Shown: piece after piece, positions 1 to 5,193 of the stretch
How positions within the stretch are numbered: the first letter of the stretch is position 1
How the letters are laid out: the number at the start of each line of letters is the position of its first letter
From: Acinetobacter sp.
GTDB lineage: Bacteria > Pseudomonadota > Gammaproteobacteria > Pseudomonadales > Moraxellaceae
Reading direction: 5' to 3'
Assembly (NCBI GenBank): GCA_008017255.1
Contig: SSHD01000122.1
Coordinates: 1-9,878 of the forward strand
DNA: 9,878 nucleotides
Translations under genes and position numbers: made by a program
Notes under the pieces: generated by a model
Told to the model about the DNA's origin: nothing
The model's database searches: none
The model's input: only the letters and a program-made list of their open reading frames with translations

Positions 1-167
1 AATTTGGTCATGTCTTTGTAAATTTCTTTACCAGAAATCACATAAGTGGTTTCCATAATGGCAAGAATAAACGCCAGACCTAGAGTGAGAGGAACGAAAA
101 GAAAGTGATACATTGCGGTCATTGCGAATTGGAACCGCGAAAGATCGACCACGCTTTCAGAAATCAT
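1..167 (-). CDS. cydA: Cytochrome bd ubiquinol oxidase subunit I, N-terminal part (cut by the left edge)
   Basis: CydA is the quinol-oxidising, haem-bearing subunit of cytochrome bd oxidase in the inner membrane. It reduces oxygen to water with high affinity. Only the first 55 codons are present. They match the CydA N-terminus closely: the stretch [20 protein letters not shown] followed by a membrane segment, then [19 protein letters not shown]. His21 lines up with E. coli CydA His19, a high-spin haem ligand. The start is ATG at 167, with AGGAG about 8 bases upstream lying inside the end of cydP. Its ATG shares one base with the cydP stop (TGATG), so the two are probably translationally coupled. 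The rest of cydA, and presumably cydB, lies beyond the left edge. Identification is secure; the haem role is family knowledge. Confidence 0.96.
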   Translation of the reverse strand, partial: MISESVVDLSRFQFAMTAMYHFLFVPLTLGLAFILAIMETTYVISGKEIYKDMTK

Positions 168-358
168 CAACGTGTCTCCTGATTGTTGGGTAGGTCACCA
201 GCAATACGCTCGGCAACTTGATTGTTAAAATCTTTTGGAATGGTTGGGGCATCGAACCAGATATGTTTAATCACCATGAGAAGCACAACTTTAATAATAA
301 GAATGATTGTGATTTCTCTGATTAATCTTCGGTTTGGGTCTTGAGAACTTGTCTTCAT
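167..358 (-). CDS. cydP: Small cyd-operon membrane protein CydP (putative cytochrome bd accessory subunit)
   Basis: This is a 63-residue protein with one predicted membrane helix (roughly residues 16-35, [18 protein letters not shown]), preceded by a charged N-terminus (RRLIREI) and followed by a polar tail. Small single-helix proteins of this kind, with a conserved R-L-I-R-E-I start and K-H-I-W-F end to the helix, are encoded directly upstream of cydAB in Acinetobacter and Pseudomonas relatives. They are named CydP, a putative small oxidase subunit. The ATG at 358 has GAGG about 9 bases upstream. The stop overlaps the cydA start by one base, which supports joint expression with cydA. The family assignment rests on the helix pattern plus operon position. 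A direct role in the oxidase complex is inferred. Confidence 0.87.
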   Translation of the reverse strand: MKTSSQDPNRRLIREITIILIIKVVLLMVIKHIWFDAPTIPKDFNNQVAERIAGDLPNNQETR

Positions 359-922
359 CGAGCCAGCCTCATAATTTTTAAGATGTTACACATTATTAAT
401 TAAAATTCATTAAAAATAAACCTTTTATATACTTTAAATAAATATATATTGTTTTTTTATACAAAACAATAGCTTGGAGCTTTATTTTGGTTTTTAATAA
501 ATTGTTATTTGAATTTTTTATTTGGTAAATTAACCTGATTAAAATAGTCATGTTTGTGAATTTAAATCCGATTAAAAAGATAGGATTTATAATAAATTAA
601 ATAAAAATAAAACCAAGTAAAATGGTGTGAATATAAAAACATAATATTAACAAATACTTATGATTCTGTTTGCTTAAATAAATATGAACGACAGTGAAAT
701 ATCCATAAAACCTTGTGTATTAGTAGAATTTATTTTTAAAAATGTGATGAATTTATCACTTTGTTTTGATGTAAAATTGGATCAGAAATATGAAAGACTA
801 AAGTTGTAAAATTCCAGCTATTCTTTTTGTAACAATTTGTAATATTGTGGATTCAAGTCATCTTGATCTCATGTTTGGCATGAAAAAAATCAGTTTTGTG
901 TGATTAAAAAACACATTTGGCA
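359..922. other. AT-rich intergenic region without a convincing gene
   Basis: About 560 bases separate the cydP start from the end of the YqiJ-like gene. The sequence is strongly AT-rich with many A and T runs. I see no tRNA, no insertion sequence ends and no protein gene with a ribosome site. The left end must hold the cydP-cydA promoter. The right end (about 850-922) holds three short hairpins leading into the plus-strand terminator at 925-964. The middle (about 480-780) shows only a small GTGAT/ATCAC palindrome at 744-759. Confidence 0.6.
441..469 (-). promoter_or_regulatory. Candidate promoter of cydP-cydA overlapping an inverted repeat
   Basis: Read on the minus strand, TTGTTT (469-464) and TATATT (446-441) are separated by exactly 17 bases, a sigma-70-like arrangement. 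Transcription would start near 434, leaving an untranslated leader of about 75 bases before cydP. The -35 element and spacer overlap an 8-base-arm inverted repeat at 448-470 (ATTGTTTT, 7 bases, AAAACAAT), which could be an operator. In DNA this AT-rich, chance matches are common, so confidence is limited. No canonical FNR box (TTGAT-N4-ATCAA) was found. Confidence 0.35.
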
Positions 923-1546
923 TTAATCGCTGCTAAATAGCTGATTGGAAGCAGCGATTTTTTTGGCAATATAATGTGAGTCTGATATCTGACGAATCAA
1001 TAACACTTGCGATTGTAATTCCAATTCGCCAAATTCGGGTTCAACTTGCACATAATACAACTGACCAAATTCATCTCGCACCCGCACTTGTGCAGAAAAA
1101 CCAGGTCGTGCATTACCCGTTGAAATGGTCGCCAAACGTCCAACCAAGTTGCTATGGGTATGCGTAACTTTGGGTTTAATCACCTGATCTAAACAATGGA
1201 TCATAAATGCGGTAATAAAAATGTCGATGATGAATGCAGGAACAAACAGATAATAAGGTGAGATAAAATAATGTTGACTGGCAAAAAATGCCAATTCTAA
1301 AAAATAGCCAGCAAAACTAAAATTGATTAATAAAAATACAATAACCAAATATTTAGAAAATTTAACATCCAATAATGGCGAGTTTAAAAGCCAATCTGGG
1401 GTAATTCTTTTAAGGAAACTGCTCGGACGTGCGCCCAAAAAAATGCCAATGCTTTCTGCAATGCCGAGCACAAGTAAAGCAACCATGCTCATGTGAAAGG
1501 GCATTAAGTAATAGTTGAGAAAAAACTCGGTCATAGCAGAATTCAT
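923..1546 (-). CDS. YqiJ-like inner-membrane protein with C-terminal OB-fold (DUF1449 type)
   Basis: This 207-residue protein has three hydrophobic segments (about residues 15-37, 64-86 and 96-120) and a soluble C-terminal domain (about 130-200). That domain carries the NfeD/YqiJ OB-fold pattern: GRLATISTGNARPG, then a VRDEFGQLYYVQVEPE-type strand pair. YqiJ-family proteins usually sit beside a flotillin (YqiK) and are thought to work in membrane organisation; no flotillin gene is present here. The gene follows the Rieske gene by 11 bases and is the last gene of the unit. ATG at 1546 is the longest start and ATG at 1534 is an alternative; neither has a good Shine-Dalgarno sequence, so it may depend on translation of the gene before it. 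The last codons form a terminator-like hairpin. Family call is fairly firm; cellular function is unknown. Confidence 0.83.
   Translation of the reverse strand: MNSAMTEFFLNYYLMPFHMSMVALLVLGIAESIGIFLGARPSSFLKRITPDWLLNSPLLDVKFSKYLVIVFLLINFSFAGYFLELAFFASQHYFISPYYLFVPAFIIDIFITAFMIHCLDQVIKPKVTHTHSNLVGRLATISTGNARPGFSAQVRVRDEFGQLYYVQVEPEFGELELQSQVLLIRQISDSHYIAKKIAASNQLFSSD
925..964 (+). terminator. Strong rho-independent terminator reading on the plus strand
   Basis: A perfect 9-base stem (AATCGCTGC at 925-933 with GCAGCGATT at 951-959) encloses a 17-base loop and runs directly into seven T residues (958-964). The T-tract places the terminator on the plus strand, yet no plus-strand gene precedes it. 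The stem lies inside the last codons of the minus-strand YqiJ-like gene. In the minus direction the only T-run (GTGTTTTTT) comes about 11 bases after the stem, a poorer arrangement, although it may still help end that operon. Confidence 0.7.
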
Positions 1547-1557
1547 GGCGTTGGGAG

Positions 1558-1881
1558 CTAATCTACAATATAAATACCACCATCTGAGTGTACTTCCAAG
1601 TTTACTTTTTCAAGGAAATCACCCAAACACGGCCCAGAAATACATTCACCAGTTTCAACCGAGAACAGGGCACCATGTGTCGAGCATTGAATGTACTCAC
1701 GGTCCTGATCTAGGAACTGATTTTCTAAATACTCAAGTTCAGTTTGCAAGTGTGGGCAAATATTTTGATAAGCGTAAAAACAGCCATCTTTTTGAGTTAC
1801 GAAAATTGTGGTTCCTTTTAAGGTGTCAAATGCACGCGATTCGCGCTCTAAGACTTCCTCAGTCATGCATATTTTTTCCAT
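1558..1881 (-). CDS. Small Rieske [2Fe-2S] ferredoxin-like protein
   Basis: This is a stand-alone Rieske domain of 107 residues from the preferred start. The two cluster-binding boxes are intact: C-P-H (Cys42, His44) and C-S-T-H (Cys66, His69), 21 residues apart between the inner ligands, followed by GALFSVETGECISGPC. The size matches single-domain Rieske ferredoxins related to ring-hydroxylating dioxygenase components, but no oxygenase or reductase gene is nearby. It would be a soluble electron carrier; its partner is unknown. A longer frame begins at ATG 1890. I prefer ATG 1881, which overlaps the kinase stop as TAATG and has AGGA 9 bases upstream. ATG 1866 is another possibility. The tight overlap with the kinase gene implies coupled translation. 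Confidence 0.9.
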   Translation of the reverse strand: MEKICMTEEVLERESRAFDTLKGTTIFVTQKDGCFYAYQNICPHLQTELEYLENQFLDQDREYIQCSTHGALFSVETGECISGPCLGDFLEKVNLEVHSDGGIYIVD

Positions 1882-2894
1882 TAGGCACATTCCTGTTCTG
1901 CATTTTTCAGTTGTTCAAACAGTTGCGCATAGTGTTCAACTGCTAAGCGTGGGCCAAATTGGGCAACCACTTCACTAGAAATTAAAATCGCCAATTGTGC
2001 TGCGGTTTCTAAACTCAAGCCCGCATTAAGCGCATACAAAAAAGCCCCAGCAAATGCATCGCCAGCGCCATTGGTATCGACTGCTTCAACGGCACGCCCT
2101 GCAACGTGTAATTGTTGCGTTGGCTCAACAATAACTGCACCTTGTGCACCTTTTGTAATGACAATGTGTTGATTTTTTTCTTTTAATACTTCAATTGCAG
2201 TATTTAAATTGTCAGTACGAGTGAACATTAAGGCTTCTTGTTCGTTACAGAACAGTAAATCTACGCCGTCATCAAGCAGTTCTTCTAGTCCTTGACGCGC
2301 GTATTTCACCATGGCTGGGTCGGACAGCGAAAGTGCAATTTTTACCCCATGTGCTTTGGCAATGGCGCGGGCTTGTTTAACCGCTATACGTGCTGTGTCG
2401 CTAGTCGATAAATAACCTTCGATATATAGCCATTTTGCAGAGCTTAAGCTGTCAAAGTCGATATGCGCATCGGATAGTTCTGCGGTAATACCTAAATAAG
2501 TATGCATGGTGCGTTCAGAATCAGGACTAATCAGTACCATACAAGTACCCGTTACGCCTTCACTGATCGATTTTGGTGTGGTTTGAATACCTGCGTCATT
2601 TAAACCATTGAGATAAATTGCACCAAGTTCATCATTTCCCACACGGCAGCCATAAAAAGCGCTGCCACCTAAGGCGCTAAATGCCACGGTGGTGTTTGCT
2701 GCCGAACCACCACTGGCTTGACCTTTATAGCTTTGAGTGGCTTGTAATTGTTGATATAAAGCGGCTTGAGTGTCGCCATCGGTCAACTGCATGGTGCCTT
2801 TTTGCAAAGCGTGTTGTGTTAAAAACTCATTGGAGACTTTAAATTCTTGGTCAATAAGTGCATTTCCAATTGCAAAAAGATCAACAGTTGCCAT
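1881..2894 (-). CDS. PfkB-family sugar/nucleoside kinase, probably adenosine kinase
   Basis: This ribokinase/PfkB-fold enzyme is most like the bacterial proteins annotated as adenosine kinase, which convert adenosine and ATP to AMP and ADP in purine salvage. From the chosen start it has 337 residues, the normal length. The first PfkB signature is the glycine-rich GGSAANTTVAFSALGG (from residue 62). The second is DTNGAGDAFAGAFL (from residue 273), with Asp279 as catalytic base and GAG as anion hole. The start is uncertain: the frame opens at GTG 2906, then ATG 2903 and ATG 2894, none with a clear Shine-Dalgarno sequence. I chose 2894 because the conserved protein begins MATVDLFAIGNALIDQEF. It leads a unit with the Rieske and YqiJ-like genes. 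The PfkB family is certain; adenosine as substrate is inferred from overall resemblance. Confidence 0.9.
   Translation of the reverse strand: MATVDLFAIGNALIDQEFKVSNEFLTQHALQKGTMQLTDGDTQAALYQQLQATQSYKGQASGGSAANTTVAFSALGGSAFYGCRVGNDELGAIYLNGLNDAGIQTTPKSISEGVTGTCMVLISPDSERTMHTYLGITAELSDAHIDFDSLSSAKWLYIEGYLSTSDTARIAVKQARAIAKAHGVKIALSLSDPAMVKYARQGLEELLDDGVDLLFCNEQEALMFTRTDNLNTAIEVLKEKNQHIVITKGAQGAVIVEPTQQLHVAGRAVEAVDTNGAGDAFAGAFLYALNAGLSLETAAQLAILISSEVVAQFGPRLAVEHYAQLFEQLKNAEQECA
1891..1894 (-). promoter_or_regulatory. Ribosome binding site that decides the Rieske gene start
   Basis: AGGA (minus strand) lies within the last codons of the kinase gene. It is 9 bases from ATG 1881 but directly abuts ATG 1890. 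Normal Shine-Dalgarno spacing therefore favours 1881, the start that forms the TAATG overlap. Confidence 0.5.
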
Positions 2895-3050
2895 GTTTAT
2901 CATCACAGAAAAAATTAAAGGCTAAAGTTTACACCAATGCTCAGCTTTACAGTAGTTTGTTGAAAAAATTTCAGTGCTTAAAGGCATTACAGAAAAACAG
3001 GAGGATAATTGTAGCGAGGAATTGGATGAAGTTATTGTTTTAAGTTTGAC

Positions 3051-3079
3051 CTGCCCGCTATTGTATGACTTGCGGACAG
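3051..3079 (-). terminator. Hairpin downstream of gcvH, weak terminator candidate
   Basis: On the minus strand an 8-base stem (CTGTCCGC with GCGGGCAG, one G-U pair) surrounds a 13-base loop about 20 bases after the gcvH stop. The wobble pair exists only in the minus-strand RNA; on the plus strand the same position is a C-A mismatch, which supports minus-strand use. No T-tract follows, so this could instead be a stabilising 3' hairpin. Confidence 0.4.
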
Positions 3080-3098
3080 ATCAAGAGCAGAAAATAAT

Positions 3099-3473
3099 TT
3101 ATAAACCTGCTTCGTAGTCTGCATTTGAAAGCAGTTGTTCTACATCTGCCATATTGTCTGGTTTGATTTTATAAATCCAACCTTTGCCATACGGTTCTTC
3201 ATTGACAAAATCTGGGTCATCTTCTAGTGCGGTGTTCACTTCAACTACAGTACCAGACACTGGGGCATGAATATCTGAAGCCGTTTTAACCGATTCTACA
3301 ATTCCTGCTTGTTCTGTTGCGGTGACATGGCTGCCTACTTCTGGAGTTTCAACATAGACTAAATCGCCCAATTCATCTTGCGCATGGTCGCTAATACCGG
3401 TAACCACCAAGTCACCTTCGATTCTTACCCATTCATGTGTGCGTGCATATTTCAAATCTGCTGGATGATTCAT
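3099..3473 (-). CDS. gcvH: Glycine cleavage system H protein
   Basis: GcvH is the small lipoylated shuttle protein of the glycine cleavage complex. It carries the aminomethyl group from the P protein to the T protein and is reoxidised by the L protein. The 124-residue sequence fits the family length. The lipoyl site is clear: Lys63 within [18 protein letters not shown]. The N-terminal pattern KYARTHEWV and the C-terminal [10 protein letters not shown] with an E-Q-L-L-S region are also typical. ATG at 3473 has AAGGAG about 7 bases upstream, the best ribosome site in the window. gcvT and gcvP are not adjacent here; flanking genes are unrelated, so gcvH appears to be its own transcription unit, with a hairpin after it and a terminator before it. 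Confidence 0.97.
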   Translation of the reverse strand: MNHPADLKYARTHEWVRIEGDLVVTGISDHAQDELGDLVYVETPEVGSHVTATEQAGIVESVKTASDIHAPVSGTVVEVNTALEDDPDFVNEEPYGKGWIYKIKPDNMADVEQLLSNADYEAGL

Positions 3474-3530
3474 TGCGACTCCTTAAAAACTATTTGGTCA
3501 TTTTTGTTTGGTTTATACAGCTTTTTCAAT

Positions 3531-3558
3531 AAAAACAAAAGCGTTTAGGCGCTGCTTT
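3531..3558 (-). terminator. Probable rho-independent terminator after the AraC regulator
   Basis: On the minus strand, about 60 bases after the AraC gene stop, AAAGCAGCG can fold with CGCTTT (AGCG/CGCT inner stem at 3540-3543/3550-3553, or AAAGC/GCTTT at 3538-3542/3554-3558). A T-rich run (TTTTGTTTTT, 3540-3531) follows directly. The stem is short, but the stem-plus-T layout is classical and separates the regulator from gcvH. Confidence 0.45.
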
Positions 3559-3615
3559 AGTGCACGTTTAGTCGATAAAATACAGATGAAGCACCGCTGT
3601 TGTGCATAAAGCTCA

Positions 3616-4641
3616 TTATAAATAAGGATCTTTGCGCCAATTACTTGGGCTACGACCACTCCAGCGTTTAAAAGCACGGCTAAAATTGGCTACATCAGAA
3701 TAACCTAATTGATCTGCGATGTGTTCTAAGCTGTAGTCAGTACGTGACAGTAAGGAGGTCGCATGTCTGTAGCGTACTTCATCCACAATGGTCGAAAACG
3801 AAGTACCTTCGGCTGCCAATTGGCGTTTTAAGGTACGGTCAGACATACACAAATGTTCTGCCACCGTTTCAATGCTTAAATAGTGCTGTTCAGCATTGGT
3901 TAAAATATCACGTACCCGCATGGCGAGGCGGCGGCGTTCACCTAAGGCCGACAGTTCGGTTTCGCATTGGTTAATGGCAACTTGACTGGCAATTGGGTCG
4001 GCATTGACCATTTTTAGCCCAAGATATTTTTTATCAAAACTGGCAATTAAATGTGGCTGATTAAAGCGAATTTGACTGCTGATTTTATCTCGGTATTTAT
4101 CGAAACCTTGTGGTTCTGGAAAGTCGAGATCGATTTCAGCACTTAAGTCTTCCACACCAGTCAGCGCTTTTGCCATGGTTAAAATACCCAGACTTAAACC
4201 TAAAACAATTTCACTGCGTAAGGGCTCAATGTTGATGTCACATTGAAACTGTAGGGTTGCTTTCGGTCCAAAAGTTGAAAAATGCAGTTGTAAAAAAGGC
4301 AGTCGCAACTGAATAAAACGGCTGGCAAGGGCAACCGCATCGGTAATGTCATGTGCAGTCATAATGGCATAGCCAATAAAACCATGTATCGAAATACGCA
4401 TTTGCGTACCAATGTGATAGCCCAGGGTGCTTTCTTCGCTCAGATGCAAGGCATATTTGAGCATTTCATTGGCGACTTCGGTCGGAATGCGATAGTTCGG
4501 GTCGGCGAGTTGTTCGCTGCTCAAGTGAAAAGGCGCAAATAGCGTTTCGTCGCTATATCCCCAGCGAGAAACGATATCGAGTAACAATAAGCCATAGACA
4601 CCGGGGATGCCCTGATCTTGGCGAGTTGAGATCATTTTCAT
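3616..4641 (-). CDS. AraC-family transcriptional regulator with arabinose-binding-type sensor domain
   Basis: This cytoplasmic DNA-binding regulator has 341 residues from the chosen start. The N-terminal two thirds (about residues 10-200, beginning near IPGVYGLLLLDIVSRWG) match the Arabinose_bd-type sensor of OruR/ArgR-like AraC proteins. The C-terminus has two helix-turn-helix units: SIETVAEHLCMSDRTLKRQL (about 256-275) and SLEHIADQLGYSDVANFSRA (about 304-323), followed by FKRWSGRSPSNWRK, the AraC signature end. The frame extends upstream to ATG 4707, but the extra 22 residues are low-complexity and polar. ATG 4641 has GGA about 7 bases upstream and gives the usual family length. It follows the MaoC gene in the same direction and may regulate it. 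The ligand is not predictable from sequence. Confidence 0.9.
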   Translation of the reverse strand: MKMISTRQDQGIPGVYGLLLLDIVSRWGYSDETLFAPFHLSSEQLADPNYRIPTEVANEMLKYALHLSEESTLGYHIGTQMRISIHGFIGYAIMTAHDITDAVALASRFIQLRLPFLQLHFSTFGPKATLQFQCDINIEPLRSEIVLGLSLGILTMAKALTGVEDLSAEIDLDFPEPQGFDKYRDKISSQIRFNQPHLIASFDKKYLGLKMVNADPIASQVAINQCETELSALGERRRLAMRVRDILTNAEQHYLSIETVAEHLCMSDRTLKRQLAAEGTSFSTIVDEVRYRHATSLLSRTDYSLEHIADQLGYSDVANFSRAFKRWSGRSPSNWRKDPYL

Positions 4642-4746
4642 GTGCGTTCCGTTGCGCTCATCATTTTTTACTGTGTTCTTAGTCATATTTGCATGAAATA
4701 AGTGCATTGCTCATAAAAATTGTCGGACAAACGCTGCATGTTGAAA

Positions 4747-5193
4747 TCACATTGAACTTGGCTTTTTAAACACCACCATTTTAGTGTCCAAGGTCATGAC
4801 CACATTGCCATGCTGATTCAGCACTTGGGTGTGATGGTTCACCATAGCACGATCATTTTTGCTTTTAGATGGCACAATTGCTGTAATTTCAGCCTCGATA
4901 TGTAGTTTATCGCCAACGCGGGTTGGACTAGGCCAGCGTAAATTGACTTCTGTACCCACTAAGCCGCCTGCAACAGGAATACTTTCAGTCCATAGTCGCA
5001 TACACACCGCAGCAGTATGCCAACCACTGGCAGCCAGACCTTTAAAAACAGGGTGTTGCTCGGCGGCTTGTTCATCTAAATGAAACGGTTGAGGGTCGTA
5101 TTGACCAGCAAATTGTTTAATTTCTTGCAGGGTCATTTCATAGTCACGGCTAACAAAACGGTCGCCGATGTTAATATCTTCTAAATACAACAT
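4747..5193 (-). CDS. MaoC-like hotdog-fold dehydratase/hydratase
   Basis: This 148-residue single-hotdog protein belongs to the MaoC / R-specific enoyl-CoA hydratase family, which adds or removes water at an acyl-CoA double bond. The catalytic pair is intact: Asp33 and His38 in YDPQPFHLDEQAA, followed by a GLAASGWHTAAVCMRL helix and the strand WPSPTRVGDKLHIEAEI. Length and start are normal. ATG at 5193 overlaps the stop of the ABC transporter gene by one base (TAATG), with AAGGA 9 bases upstream, so translation is probably coupled to the transporter. The AraC gene follows on the same strand. The substrate is unknown; a CoA thioester is expected from the family. No acyl-CoA dehydrogenase or thiolase is nearby to suggest a pathway. 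Confidence 0.92.
   Translation of the reverse strand: MLYLEDINIGDRFVSRDYEMTLQEIKQFAGQYDPQPFHLDEQAAEQHPVFKGLAASGWHTAAVCMRLWTESIPVAGGLVGTEVNLRWPSPTRVGDKLHIEAEITAIVPSKSKNDRAMVNHHTQVLNQHGNVVMTLDTKMVVFKKPSSM

Noticed and set aside
744..759. GTGAT-N6-ATCAC palindrome resembling a CRP or FNR site
   Set aside because: The spacing does not fit: CRP needs TGTGA-N6-TCACA and FNR needs TTGAT-N4-ATCAA. It is also far from any promoter candidate.
684..809. A 41-residue plus-strand frame in the AT-rich gap, starting MNDSEISIKP
   Set aside because: There is no ribosome site, the composition is ordinary for AT-rich DNA, and no family resemblance is visible.
1515..1946. A 143-residue plus-strand open frame opposite the Rieske gene
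   Set aside because: The opposite strand encodes an intact Rieske domain and the kinase end, both in tight coupling; this frame shows no family pattern.
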